From contig NC_010337.2 in assembly GCF_000019165.1 (NCBI RefSeq), forward strand, positions 1,187,001 through 1,251,000: a stretch of 64,000 nucleotides of DNA, given 5' to 3'. Shown here piece by piece: positions 44,675 to 53,546 of this stretch. How positions within the stretch are numbered: position 1 is the stretch's first letter; every line of letters begins with the position of its first letter. The notes beneath the pieces were generated by a model that saw nothing but the letters and a program-made list of their open reading frames with translations, did not search any database and was not told where the DNA came from. The position numbers and the translations under genes are program-made. The DNA comes from Heliomicrobium modesticaldum Ice1. Its GTDB lineage: Bacteria; Bacillota; Desulfitobacteriia; Heliobacteriales; Heliobacteriaceae.

Positions 44675-46003
44675 ATGCGAAGATGGGCGCTGGCGGCGAA
44701 AGAACTGGAGGACAGCCTGTATCTGCCTGCAACGGCCTTGGACGCTATGGCGAGTCGGTTTCAACAGGCCATGGAACAGGGCCTGACGGGGAAAGGCGGC
44801 TCACTGAAGATGCTGCCATCCTACCTGGCCGGACCGACAGGGAAAGAGCGAGGAACCTTTCTGGCCCTCGATTTCGGCGGGACGAACGTGCGCGTAGCGC
44901 TGATAGAGCTCGCGGGCGGTCAGAGCCGGGTCTTGAACCGTCTCAGCCGGCCAGTCCGGGCGGCGGACGGGCGTTACGACTACAGCCGCCAGTCGGCGAC
45001 GGCGGAGGAACTCTTTGACTTTCTGGCCTCCCTGATCGCCGAAACGATCGGCGATCATCAGGGGCGTTTTTACCTCGGCCATACCTTTTCTTTCCCGGCT
45101 CGTCAGGAAAACATCGGTCAGGCCACGCTGATCCGCTGGGCCAAGGAGTTTCACACCACCGGCGTTGAGGGCCATGATGTGGGGCAGCTTCTGAGCGACG
45201 CCTTGGCCCGCAAAGGCCTGAAGGAGCGGGTGATCCCGGCGGCCATCATCAATGACACGGTGGGAACGCTGCTGACGGCTACCTACAGCGATCGCCACAC
45301 CCGTATCGGCTCCATTATCGGCACCGGCCACAACAGCTGTTACCTGGACCGTTTCGTCCCGGCCTTTCAGGCGCCTATGGTGATCAACATGGAATCAGGC
45401 AACTTCGACGGCGCGCCGGCTTCGGTCTTCGATGAGCGGCTCGACGGACAGAGCGCGCAGCCGGGGGCGCAGCGCCTTGAGAAGATGGTGTCCGGCCTTT
45501 ACCTCGGTGAGCTGCTGCGCCTGATCCTGCTCGAACTCATACAGACGAAGGGGCTCTTCGGGGGACAAGCATCGCCGGTGCTGGAGCGGCCCTATTCGCT
45601 GTCCGCCGCCGATCTCTCCGACCTCCAGGCCGATGGTTCCGCCGAGCTGAGCCGGGTCGGCGATTGGCTACAGGCGCGCGCCGCCATTGAGGCGAGCGAG
45701 AGGGAGGAACGCCGGTTGTTGCAGCGGATCGCGGCGGCAACAGCCTGCCGTTCAGCTCGCCTGGTGGCGGCGACCTACCTGGCGGTGCTGCGCCATGAAG
45801 ACCCGGCCTTGACCTTGCGCCATACCATCGCCATCGACGGCTCCCTCTACGAGAAGATGCCCGGCTACGCCGGCGCCCTCGAGCGCGCCTTAGCCGAATT
45901 GCTCGCAGAAAAGGCGGGACAGGTCTCTGTCCGGTTAGTAAAAAACGGCTCCGAGGTGGGCGCCGCTATCGCCGCCGCCATCGTCGCCGCCGCTTCAGAT
46001 TAA
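44675..46003 (+). CDS. Hexokinase of the eukaryotic type
   Basis: 442 residues, the full length of a single hexokinase unit. The phosphate loop LALDFGGTNVRVALIEL (about 66-82), the glucose-binding LGHTFSFPARQENIGQA with KEFHTTGVEGHDV, the catalytic Asp in INDTVGTLL (about 193), IIGTGHNSCY and NMESGNFDG follow the order of Hexokinase_1/Hexokinase_2 domains. It is not of the bacterial ROK or Glk types. Expected reaction: ATP-dependent phosphorylation of glucose or another hexose. GGGAG stands before ATG 44675. It ends 3 nt past the stop of an opposing gene. Bacterial cases are rare, so horizontal origin is possible. Confidence 0.9.
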   Translation: MRRWALAAKELEDSLYLPATALDAMASRFQQAMEQGLTGKGGSLKMLPSYLAGPTGKERGTFLALDFGGTNVRVALIELAGGQSRVLNRLSRPVRAADGRYDYSRQSATAEELFDFLASLIAETIGDHQGRFYLGHTFSFPARQENIGQATLIRWAKEFHTTGVEGHDVGQLLSDALARKGLKERVIPAAIINDTVGTLLTATYSDRHTRIGSIIGTGHNSCYLDRFVPAFQAPMVINMESGNFDGAPASVFDERLDGQSAQPGAQRLEKMVSGLYLGELLRLILLELIQTKGLFGGQASPVLERPYSLSAADLSDLQADGSAELSRVGDWLQARAAIEASEREERRLLQRIAAATACRSARLVAATYLAVLRHEDPALTLRHTIAIDGSLYEKMPGYAGALERALAELLAEKAGQVSVRLVKNGSEVGAAIAAAIVAAASD

Positions 46004-46263
46004 TTTACCTTTCCGTTGGCCGGAGTCAGCCCTTCGGAGAAGTGTTTGAAATCCTGTGTCAACCCGTTTGATTCAATGTAGGCCAGGAAGAGATTGTTCA
46101 AGGAGATGGCTTCGTCCAGACGCAGCACCAGATCGTGCACCCGTCTTTGCAGTTCCTCTGTCCGGGACTCTACATCCTGAAGCCGCCGGTTGAGCGTCGC
46201 CGATTCCTCTTCCAGGCGCTTGGCCCGCTCTTCCTGCAGACTGTCCAATGTTGACGAGGTCAT
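46000..46263 (-). CDS. Small coiled-coil protein
   Basis: 87 residues from ATG 46263. Nearly half is a heptad-rich coiled coil: LDSLQEERAKRLEEESATLN and RRLQDVESRTEELQRRVHDL. The C-terminal tail ISLNNLFLAYIESNGLT is followed by a flexible end. The ribosome site is GGAAGGGGCGGG somewhat far upstream; a longer reading to 46410 has a non-coding look. No family recognised. It is encoded 140 nt downstream of the transglycosylase on the same strand; the stops of this gene and the hexokinase overlap tail to tail. Confidence 0.55.
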   Translation of the reverse strand: MTSSTLDSLQEERAKRLEEESATLNRRLQDVESRTEELQRRVHDLVLRLDEAISLNNLFLAYIESNGLTQDFKHFSEGLTPANGKVN

Positions 46264-46406
46264 GAGGATTCCCGCCCCTTCCATGTCGCTGCTGTGGTTA
46301 TGGTTTGTCCATGCTTCATAAGGACATTGTAAACGTGCTGCGCCAGATTGTCGATACGCTTGGCGTCGCCGGATGAGGAAAAAGCCGTCGCGCGCTGCGA
46401 CGGCTT

Positions 46407-47123
46407 TCAACCGACGGCTTGGCCCGAGGAAGCCAGGCTTTCCTGCTGATAGCGGAGCACCCGAGGCACGTAGGCCTGGGTCTCCGCAAAGGGCGGGATC
46501 CCCTTGTATTTTTCCACGCTGCCGGGGCCGGCGTTGTAGGCGGCGAGGGCCAGGTCGACGCGGCCGCCAAAACGATCCAGCATCTGTCGGAGGTAACGGA
46601 CGCCGCCGTCGATGTTCTGGGCCGGGTCAAAGGCGTCTTGGACGCCGAGAGAGCGGGCGGTGCCGGGCATCAATTGCATCAGTCCCATCGCGCCGGCGGG
46701 CGAGACGACACGGGGGTTGAAGTTCGATTCCGCCTTGATCACACCTCGGATCAATGAGGCGGGGACGTTGTATCTCTGCGCCGCCCGGTCGATCAGGTCG
46801 GCATATTTGTCGGCGTGGATGCTTGTCTGCGCCGAGTAGGCCTGTCCCGCCTGCGGGCGGCCATGAGCAGACAGGCTCTTCGCGCCGCCAGTCGAGGCGA
46901 CGCCAAAATGGTTGAACAGCGCCGAAGTGACTGCCGACATCCCCGTATTGGCAAATGTTGCTGATGGGGAGATCGTCGGCAGCGGGGGAAGGCTGACGTT
47001 CTGTCCGAGGGCCTGCGCCTTGATGGCGGCTGCCAGGGAATCGGAGAAATCGGCAAAGGATTGTCGCTTGGGACACTGCGCCTGAATCTGCTGGCGGATC
47101 GAATCAATCCCGACGATGGTCAC
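46407..47123 (-). CDS. SLT-domain lytic transglycosylase
   Basis: 238 residues. From about residue 105: [46 protein letters not shown] (seen at 46680-46817), with catalytic Glu in KAESNF, then [13 protein letters not shown] and [15 protein letters not shown]. This is the goose-type/SLT fold that cleaves the MurNAc-GlcNAc bond to leave 1,6-anhydroMurNAc. The first 100 residues form a low-complexity linker without a signal peptide, so export may use a non-classical route or the true start may differ. GTG 47123 follows GGAGGTG. Confidence 0.88.
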   Translation of the reverse strand: MTIVGIDSIRQQIQAQCPKRQSFADFSDSLAAAIKAQALGQNVSLPPLPTISPSATFANTGMSAVTSALFNHFGVASTGGAKSLSAHGRPQAGQAYSAQTSIHADKYADLIDRAAQRYNVPASLIRGVIKAESNFNPRVVSPAGAMGLMQLMPGTARSLGVQDAFDPAQNIDGGVRYLRQMLDRFGGRVDLALAAYNAGPGSVEKYKGIPPFAETQAYVPRVLRYQQESLASSGQAVG

Positions 47124-47334
47124 GTCCTACACCTCCCCGTTTCACTATACCCGAGCAGGGGTTCCCCTGTAAAGGGTGAAAGAACAGCCATCCTGTCAGA
47201 ATAGGGGACCGAAGGGCAGGTGCTTTTCGGAACAATAGTTCAGGCAGCTCCATAGGATATAGCCCGACTGTTTCTCTGCGGAACAACCTTGTCAATACTT
47301 GATGATGGGGAAATGCTTTATTGAGGTGAGCGGG

Positions 47335-47565
47335 ATGAAAAAAGCCGCCTTGTTGCCGCGCTGTTCCACCTGCCGGCAGGTGCCGCCGGAAGGGATCGCC
47401 GGCGGGCTCTGGATCCGCGGTGTTTTTCTCTGTAACCGTTGCCTGACTGCCTTGCCCTCCTGGACGACCGACAATGTGTCCTACCGGACCTTGAAAAACT
47501 CCTTGGACCGGCTCTGGCGGCGTCCCGATTGGCGGTGCCATTTGGCCTCGGGCGGCCGCCCGTGA
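47335..47565 (+). CDS. gin: Sigma-G inhibitor Gin (CsfB) family protein
   Basis: 76 residues. Two cysteine pairs, CSTC (about residue 10) and CNRC (about 34), form a zinc finger, with GLWIRGVFLCNRCL and YRTLKNSLDRLW resembling Gin, the small anti-sigma protein that keeps sigma-G (and sigma-E) inactive at the wrong time in the forespore. ATG 47335 follows GAGGTGAG. Its place just before yaaO and tmk is exactly that of Bacillus csfB, which strengthens the call. Confidence 0.8.
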   Translation: MKKAALLPRCSTCRQVPPEGIAGGLWIRGVFLCNRCLTALPSWTTDNVSYRTLKNSLDRLWRRPDWRCHLASGGRP

Positions 47566-47601
47566 TACAATGATGAGAAAGGTTGTTGCGGGAGGCGTAA
47601 G

Positions 47602-49047
47602 ATGGGGGAGCGGCCTTTATGGCAGGCGCTGCAAGCAGACTATCAGGAGGGCGCGTTGGGCTTTCACACGCCCGGCCACGGCAGGGGGCGCGCGCTGGCG
47701 GGCCTGGGGATCCACCTCGATACGACCGAGTCCCCCGGCCTCGATGACCTCCACGCGCCGGAAGGCGTGATCGCCCATGCCCAGCGCCTGGCGGCCCGGG
47801 CCTTCGGCGCCGGGGCCACTTTTTTTTTGGTGCAAGGGGCGACCGTCGGCATCCACGCCCTCTGCCTGGCCGGCTTGCGGCCGGGGGATCGCCTCGCCCT
47901 GCCCCGGCACAGCCACCGGTCGGTGTTTGGCGGCTTGGTCCTGAGCGGGGCCGTTCCCCGCTACCTTCCGCCGCTCTGTGAAAAGGAGACGGGACTTCCC
48001 CTCGCCGTTGATCCCTCCGGCTTGGAAGCGGCGGCCGAGGGCGCGGCGGCGCTGCTGGCCTTGCGTCCCTCCTATTGGGGAACGGCGGAGGATTTGAGCC
48101 CCTGGCGGCAAGCCGCCGAGCGGCAAGGGGCTGCTCTCTGGGTCGATGAGGCCCACGGCGCGGCCTATGTGTTTTCATCGCAGCTGCCCGACGCGGCCTT
48201 GCGCCTCGGCGCCCACGCCGTCGTTCACGGCAGCCACAAGACCCTGCCCGCCCTCACCCAGGCGGCGATGCTCCATATCAACGCCGGCGCTGCTGTCCAG
48301 GAAGTCGCCCGCGCGCTGGCGCTGTTGCAGACGACCAGCCCCTCCTATCTGCTGATGGCTTCCCTCGATGAGGCCCGCCGCCGGATGGAGGAGGAGGGCG
48401 AGATGCTCTGGCACAAGACGGTTGAACGGGCGCAAAGACTGCGCAAAGACCTCAATCACCTCAAAGGAGTTTTTTGTTGGGGTGAAGAAATAATCAATTA
48501 TCCTGCCGTCTCCGGCTGGGATCCGACGCGCCTGCTCGTGGTGCTGCGCGGGGCTATGCCGTCAGGCTACGCGGCGCGCAAGTGGCTGCGGCGGGTTCAC
48601 GGAATCGAAGCCGAATTGGCTGGACCGAACTACCTGCTCTTTTTGCTCTCGCCCTTTGACCCCCCTGACGCGGACGCCCGCTTGCGGGCAGCCTTCCGCG
48701 ATCTGTCGCTAGAGGCCGCCTATGGGGCTGTGGCGAAGCCGAATCGGATCAGCGCCTTCGCTTCAGGACCGTTGCTGAAAGCGGCTTACAGCAGCTGTCC
48801 GGAAAGGGTCTTGTCGCCGCGGGAGGCCTTCCATGCCCCTCGCCGCCGGGTGAGTTGGCCTGAGGCGCGCGGTCGCCTGGCCGCCGAGTTCATCTGTCCC
48901 TATCCCCCCGGGATCCCCCTGGTCGCCCCCGGGGAGCGCATCACCGCTGACATCGCCGAGACTGTCGAGGCCTTGCGCCGCGCCGGCGCTCAATGGCAGG
49001 GCGCCGCCGATCCGGGTCTGTGCGAGTTGTTCATTATTGATGAATAG
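47602..49047 (+). CDS. yaaO: Orn/Lys/Arg decarboxylase-family PLP enzyme (YaaO-like)
   Basis: 481 residues. FHTPGHGRGRAL at the N-terminus, ESPGLDDLHAPEGVI, FFLVQGATVGIHAL, LWVDEAHGAAYVFSS (Asp for the PLP ring N) and the PLP lysine in GSHKTLPALTQ (about 213) are the class's conserved elements. In Bacillus yaaO lies at this place before tmk. Members decarboxylate Orn, Lys or Arg; specificity cannot be read here. A small C-terminal domain (from about 370) is typical of the short forms. It lies 36 nt after gin. Confidence 0.88.
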   Translation: MGERPLWQALQADYQEGALGFHTPGHGRGRALAGLGIHLDTTESPGLDDLHAPEGVIAHAQRLAARAFGAGATFFLVQGATVGIHALCLAGLRPGDRLALPRHSHRSVFGGLVLSGAVPRYLPPLCEKETGLPLAVDPSGLEAAAEGAAALLALRPSYWGTAEDLSPWRQAAERQGAALWVDEAHGAAYVFSSQLPDAALRLGAHAVVHGSHKTLPALTQAAMLHINAGAAVQEVARALALLQTTSPSYLLMASLDEARRRMEEEGEMLWHKTVERAQRLRKDLNHLKGVFCWGEEIINYPAVSGWDPTRLLVVLRGAMPSGYAARKWLRRVHGIEAELAGPNYLLFLLSPFDPPDADARLRAAFRDLSLEAAYGAVAKPNRISAFASGPLLKAAYSSCPERVLSPREAFHAPRRRVSWPEARGRLAAEFICPYPPGIPLVAPGERITADIAETVEALRRAGAQWQGAADPGLCELFIIDE

Positions 49048-49115
49048 ATCTTGTCGAGCCATTCTTCCCATCATCCATCATTGTAAACAAATCTACCATG
49101 CGAAGCAGGTGCGCT

Positions 49116-49778
49116 ATGCCGGGATTGTTCATCACGCTGGAAGGAGCCGACGGGGCCGGAAAGACGACCCAGGGCGCCCTGCTGGCCCAAGCCTTCCGCA
49201 TACTCGGTTATCCCGTTGTGGAGACGCGGGAACCCGGGGGGACACCCGTCAGCGAGGCGGCCCGCCGGGTCTTGCTCGATCCTTCCTTGAAGGGCATGGT
49301 GCCCATGGCGGAGCTGTTCCTCTACGCCACCGCCCGGGCGCAGCTGGTCAGCGAGGTCATCAGGCCGGCCCTCGCCTCGGGCGCTGTGGTGATCTGCGAC
49401 CGCTTTACCGACTCTACGCTGGCTTACCAGGGCTTCGGGCGGGGCCTTGATCTGGAACAGTTGGCTGCGATCAACGAGATGGCTACCGGGGGGTTGACCC
49501 CTGATCTGACGCTCCTGCTCGACATCGACACGGGCGAAGGGCTCGTCCGGGCGCGGCTGCGGCGGCCGGAAGGGACTAAGTGGCAAGGCGTCGATCGCAT
49601 GGAACTGGAAGAGGCGGCTTTTCACGAGCGGGTCAGACGGGGCTTTCTCCAACTGGCCGAGAAGGACCGGGCGCGCATCTGCCCCATCGCGGCCGGCGGC
49701 GCCATCGCCGAGGTTCACCGACGGATCATCGACGCTGCGCGCCGATTGGTGCCCGACCTGCCCTACTGTCACGGATAG
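49116..49778 (+). CDS. tmk: Thymidylate kinase
   Basis: 220 residues. P-loop EGADGAGKTTQ (about 9-19), ETREPGGTPVSEAAR (dTMP binding), VICDRFTDSTLAYQGFGRGLD (DRY-like DRF motif) and a lid with RARLRRPEG. Phosphorylates dTMP to dTDP. ATG 49116 is chosen because GCAGGTGCGCT precedes it; the frame is open 18 nt further up. Followed 4 nt later by holB with yaaQ and yaaR of the Bacillus order missing. Confidence 0.95.
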   Translation: MPGLFITLEGADGAGKTTQGALLAQAFRILGYPVVETREPGGTPVSEAARRVLLDPSLKGMVPMAELFLYATARAQLVSEVIRPALASGAVVICDRFTDSTLAYQGFGRGLDLEQLAAINEMATGGLTPDLTLLLDIDTGEGLVRARLRRPEGTKWQGVDRMELEEAAFHERVRRGFLQLAEKDRARICPIAAGGAIAEVHRRIIDAARRLVPDLPYCHG

Positions 49779-49781
49779 GTC

Positions 49782-50843
49782 ATGGCCGACGGGAAGAAAA
49801 TCAATCATTGCCTAGGAGAGATGGCGGTGCGATTATTGCAAATCACGGGCCAGGAACGGGCCATCCGGCAGTTGTCCCGGGGCCTTTTGGCGAACCGGGT
49901 AGCCCACGCCTACCTGTTTTCCGGACCGCAGGGCGTCGGCAAAAAGACAGCCGCCCGCGCCTTCGCCCAGTCTGTCCTCTGCCTGGAACGGGCAGGAGGC
50001 GATGCCTGTGCATCCTGTCCCGCCTGCCGGCAGTTCCAGGGCGGCAGCCATCCTGATCTCTTCAGCCTGTCGCCTGAGGGGACAACCCTCAAAATCGAAC
50101 AGATCCGGAACCTGCAAAAGCGCATCCGCTACCGCCCTTACCTGTCGTCCCATCAGGTCGTCTTGATCGAACAGGCGGAGACGATGCAGGGTCCCTCCGC
50201 CAACGCCCTGTTGAAGATCCTGGAGGAGCCGCCGGGACCGACTGTCTTTATCCTGATCACCGACCGCGGTCACGGCATCCTGCCCACGATCCGCTCCCGT
50301 TGCCTGCCCGTCTATTTTCAACCTGTCCCGAGCGGGGAGATCGCCCGCTTTTTGAAAGAAAAGGGCGTTTCCGCAGGCCATGTTTCCCTGCTGACGCTGC
50401 TGGCTGACGGGCGCTGGGACCGCGCCGCCCGGCTGGCCGCCGAGGGATTGCCGGCGGGGCGGGAAAGAGCGCGCCAGGTGCTCGACGGACTGGCCCTGAC
50501 CGGTGACAGCCGCATCTTTCAGCTCGCCGAGGAGTGGGACAAGGATAAGGAAGGCATCGCTGAGTTTTTTGATTACCTGACGCTCCTGCTGCGAGACCGC
50601 TTGCTGATCGCCGGCGCCGGCGGGGCGGAGGTGCCTGTGATCAACGGCGACATCACCGGCGGCGCTGACCGGTGGCCCCTGCCGGTCCTGTTGACCGCCT
50701 TGGACACGGTCATGGCGGCACGCCGTCTGTTAGATACGAACGCCAGCGCGCGGCTGCTGGTGGAGGACACGCTGCTGAAGCTGCGCGATCTGGCCCGGGG
50801 AGAGCCCCTGACGCCCTTGACTGCAGCCAAAGTTAACCTATAG
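49782..50843 (+). CDS. holB: DNA polymerase III delta' subunit
   Basis: 353 residues. Clamp-loader AAA+ module: GPQGVGKKT (about 48), zinc-finger cysteines in CLERAGGDACASCPACRQ, HPDLFSLSPEGTTLKIEQIR, the SRC-like ILPTIRSRCLPVYFQP. It lacks the DExx/SRC catalytic set needed for ATP hydrolysis, as is normal for delta'. A start at GTG 49827 (AGGAGAG ahead) is possible and would drop 15 residues. Gene order tmk-holB-ricT-yabA agrees with the conserved block. Confidence 0.92.
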   Translation: MADGKKINHCLGEMAVRLLQITGQERAIRQLSRGLLANRVAHAYLFSGPQGVGKKTAARAFAQSVLCLERAGGDACASCPACRQFQGGSHPDLFSLSPEGTTLKIEQIRNLQKRIRYRPYLSSHQVVLIEQAETMQGPSANALLKILEEPPGPTVFILITDRGHGILPTIRSRCLPVYFQPVPSGEIARFLKEKGVSAGHVSLLTLLADGRWDRAARLAAEGLPAGRERARQVLDGLALTGDSRIFQLAEEWDKDKEGIAEFFDYLTLLLRDRLLIAGAGGAEVPVINGDITGGADRWPLPVLLTALDTVMAARRLLDTNASARLLVEDTLLKLRDLARGEPLTPLTAAKVNL

Positions 50844-50905
50844 ATTCACGAGGATAACCAAAAGGCCGGAACGAATCGGCCCAAAACCTTGAGGAGGAAA
50901 GGTCC

Positions 50906-51607
50906 TTGGTCAAGATTGTCGGTGTCCGATTTAAGAAAACGGGGAAGGTGTATTACTTTGACCCGGGTGACCTGAATCTCCCGCTGCAGGAAAAGGTGAT
51001 CGTCGAGACGGCGCGCGGCATCGAGTTTGGCGAAATCGTCATCTCCCCCCGGGAGGTTCCCGAAGATAGCCTGGTCAACCCCTTAAAGCGAGTGCTGCGG
51101 GTCGCCACGCCGGAAGACGTCAAACAGGTGGAGGAGAACCGCAACAAAGAGACCTCCGCCTATGAGATCTGCCAAAAAAAGATCGCCGCCCATCAGCTGC
51201 CGATGAAACTTGTCGATGTGGAGTACACCTTTGATTCCTCGAAGATCATCTTTTATTTCACTGCCGACGGCCGCGTCGATTTCCGGGAACTCGTCAAGGA
51301 CCTGGCCTCTGTTTTCCGCACCCGCATCGAGCTGCGCCAGATCGGCGTCCGCGACGAGGCGAAGATGATCGGCGGCATCGGCTGCTGCGGCCGCGTCCTC
51401 TGCTGTGCCTCCTTTTTAGGCGACTTTGAGCCCGTGTCGATCCGGATGGCCAAGGACCAGAACCTGTCCCTGAATCCGACGAAGATCTCGGGCATCTGCG
51501 GCCGGCTGATGTGCTGTCTCAAGTTCGAAAACGACTGCTACGAGCGCAAAGAGATGGGAAAGCGCAGAGAAAAACTGCCGGAAACGCCAGGGCCGGAAGT
51601 CCGGTAA
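50906..51607 (+). CDS. ricT: RicT/YaaT, PSP1-domain protein
   Basis: 233 residues. The PSP1 core includes [34 protein letters not shown], and the cysteine motifs [18 protein letters not shown] and [13 protein letters not shown]. With RicA and RicF, RicT forms an Fe-S containing complex that, in Bacillus, directs RNase Y and helps sporulation phosphorelay. TTG at 50906 is the start: GAGGAGGAAAGG is ideally spaced and no ATG is available. It is followed after 43 nt by yabA. Confidence 0.93.
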   Translation: MVKIVGVRFKKTGKVYYFDPGDLNLPLQEKVIVETARGIEFGEIVISPREVPEDSLVNPLKRVLRVATPEDVKQVEENRNKETSAYEICQKKIAAHQLPMKLVDVEYTFDSSKIIFYFTADGRVDFRELVKDLASVFRTRIELRQIGVRDEAKMIGGIGCCGRVLCCASFLGDFEPVSIRMAKDQNLSLNPTKISGICGRLMCCLKFENDCYERKEMGKRREKLPETPGPEVR

Positions 51608-51650
51608 TCGATCGAGGCGAAGGACCCCTCTTGATGCGGAGGTGGATCAG

Positions 51651-51965
51651 ATGGACAAACGACTGACGGCCAGGGTGATCGCCTTAGAAGAACAACTGCG
51701 GGAGATGCTGGCCGAGATCGAGGCTCTGAAGATGGAGATCTATACCCTCGAAGAGGAGAATGACCGCCTGCGGGCGGAACGGGCCAATATGACGCCCGAA
51801 GCGGTGGGCCGGATCAATGAAAACGTGCGCCAACTGCAGGGTGAAGGCTATGAAAACCTGAGCCGCCTCTACAAGGAGGGCTTTCACATCTGCCATGTCA
51901 ACTTCGGTCAGCCCCGCAGGGGCGACGACTGTCTCTTCTGCGTGAACTTTCTTCATAAGGAATGA
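51651..51965 (+). CDS. yabA: Initiation-control protein YabA
   Basis: 104 residues. An N-terminal leucine-rich coiled coil ([20 protein letters not shown]) precedes a short linker and a C-terminal zinc-binding module, [20 protein letters not shown]. YabA binds DnaA and DnaN to hold back replication initiation in Firmicutes. ATG 51651 has GGAGGTGGATC upstream; GTG 51642 is less good. Ten nucleotides separate its stop from rsmI. Confidence 0.92.
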   Translation: MDKRLTARVIALEEQLREMLAEIEALKMEIYTLEEENDRLRAERANMTPEAVGRINENVRQLQGEGYENLSRLYKEGFHICHVNFGQPRRGDDCLFCVNFLHKE

Positions 51966-51975
51966 GGCCCTCTTG

Positions 51976-52986
51976 ATGAATGACCATGACGCTGAAGAAA
52001 ATCAGGAAAGCCTGTCCGAAGACCGGCCGGCAAAGCCGGCGGGGACGGGGAAACTGATCCTCTGCGCCACACCTATCGGCAATCTGGAGGACATCACCCT
52101 GCGGGTCTTAAAAGCCCTGCGAGAGGCCGACCTGATCGCCGCCGAGGACACCCGCCACACGCGCAAACTGCTGAGCGCCTTTGACATTCACGTTCCCCTC
52201 ACATCCTACCATGAACACAACCGCCGCCAAAAAGGCGCGGCCATCCTCGACCGGGTGGCGGAAGGCGCCACGGTGGCCCTAGTCTCCGATGCCGGTCTGC
52301 CCGGCATCTCTGACCCTGGCGAAGACATCGTCCGGGAGTGTGTCGACCGCGGACTTCCCTTGGAGGTGCTGCCGGGGCCGACCGCATCGCTGACGGCGCT
52401 GGTGCTGTCCGGGTTGCCTACAAGTCGCTTTGTCTTTGAAGGGTTTTTGCCGCGACCGAAAAAGGAGTTCCGGGAGCGGCTTCGCCGTCTGGCCTTCGAG
52501 GATCGCACGATGATCCTCTATGAGTCCCCTCACCGCATTCTGGAGACCGTCGAGAGCCTTTGCGACGCCCTCGGAGCGGATCGTCCCGCTGCCCTGGTGC
52601 GGGAACTGACAAAAAAGTTCGAAGAGGTTCGCCGCGGTTCGCTGGCGGAACTGGCCGCAGCGGTCCGTGATGGTGTGCGCGGCGAATGTACCCTCGTCAT
52701 CGCCGGCCGCTCGCCTGCTGCCGAATCGGCTGACAAAACCGGGGGGACCGCCGATCTTTGGAACGAAGCGACCGCCGGCGGCTTTTTAGGCCTTCCGCCG
52801 CTGCCGGAGGGCGAGAGCGAGCGGGCGGCGGTGCTTCTGCAGCGGCTCCGGCTGCTCGAAGATCGGGGGATGGACAGCAAGGCCGCCCTCAAGGCGGCGG
52901 CGCAGGAGCTGGGCATACCGCGCCGGGAGGCTTACCGACTGCGCGTACTCGTCGCAGAGGCAAAACGCGTCTCCGAAAACGAATAA
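51976..52986 (+). CDS. rsmI: 16S rRNA (cytidine1402-2'-O)-methyltransferase RsmI
   Basis: 336 residues. After a variable N-terminal 25: LILCATPIGNLEDITLRVL, EDTRHTRKLL, SYHEHNRRQK, VALVSDAGLPGISDPGE (SAM site) and VLPGPTASLTALVLSGL, YESPHRILETV. This is a tetrapyrrole-methylase-fold enzyme that 2'-O-methylates C1402 in the decoding centre. A short C-terminal helical HTH-like segment (KAALKAAAQELGIPRREAYRL) is common in Firmicutes. ATG 51976 fits the GAGGCC site. Confidence 0.94.
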   Translation: MNDHDAEENQESLSEDRPAKPAGTGKLILCATPIGNLEDITLRVLKALREADLIAAEDTRHTRKLLSAFDIHVPLTSYHEHNRRQKGAAILDRVAEGATVALVSDAGLPGISDPGEDIVRECVDRGLPLEVLPGPTASLTALVLSGLPTSRFVFEGFLPRPKKEFRERLRRLAFEDRTMILYESPHRILETVESLCDALGADRPAALVRELTKKFEEVRRGSLAELAAAVRDGVRGECTLVIAGRSPAAESADKTGGTADLWNEATAGGFLGLPPLPEGESERAAVLLQRLRLLEDRGMDSKAALKAAAQELGIPRREAYRLRVLVAEAKRVSENE

Positions 52987-52987
52987 A

Positions 52988-53015
52988 CGGGATGGGCGCA
53001 AACCCATCCCGTCCT
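52988..53015 (+). terminator. Hairpin after rsmI
   Basis: CGGGATGGG (52988-52996) pairs with CCCATCCCG (53003-53011). There is no T run, so termination is uncertain. It is placed just where rsmI and the opposing abrB gene converge. Confidence 0.45.
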
Positions 53016-53074
53016 GTTGCAACGGAAGATCATGACCTTTTGATTGGCTGGAAATAATGGTATTATGTAGCCAG

Positions 53075-53326
53075 TCAGCCGACCGCGTTTTGCGCCATCG
53101 AAACGGCGCACTCCCGGCAGACAATCTTGCCGCGGAAGTTCTGAACCTGAACAGCGCTGCCGCAGAAGACGCAGGCAGGCTCGTATTTTTTGAGGATGAT
53201 CTTCTCGTGGTCGACGTAGATTTCCAGCGCATCCTTCTCATCGATGCCCAGGGTTCTGCGCAGTTCAATGGGGATGACAACGCGACCCAGTTCGTCAACC
53301 TTCCTTACGATACCCGTAGATTTCAT
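53075..53326 (-). CDS. abrB: AbrB-family transition-state regulator
   Basis: 83 residues from the ATG at 53326. The swapped-hairpin DNA-binding domain STGIVRKVDELGRVVIPIEL is nearly identical to Bacillus AbrB/Abh. The C-terminal part has CVFCGS and CREC, which suggests a zinc finger, as is common in clostridial AbrB. GGGAGGCC precedes the ATG. Location between rsmI and metG on the opposite strand is as in Bacillus. Confidence 0.92.
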   Translation of the reverse strand: MKSTGIVRKVDELGRVVIPIELRRTLGIDEKDALEIYVDHEKIILKKYEPACVFCGSAVQVQNFRGKIVCRECAVSMAQNAVG

Positions 53327-53546
53327 CGAAAAAGGCCTCCCTTCTGAATGACTCAACAAAATTCGACAACGACTACCAACCTAATGATACCATTCGTTCC
53401 AGGAACAGTCAACCTTCCTTTTGAAAAAAATCGAACAAATGCCGTATCGTCCTTCCTTTTCCCGATATAAAGATACTTCGATCCAGGGAAGATTTTTTTG
53501 CCTCGGTAGACCCATCTCATCGAAGATTTTGCGCGAGGAGGTCCCC

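Noticed and set aside
53390-53546. T-box leader before metG
   Set aside because: Too short and without the conserved T-box sequence.
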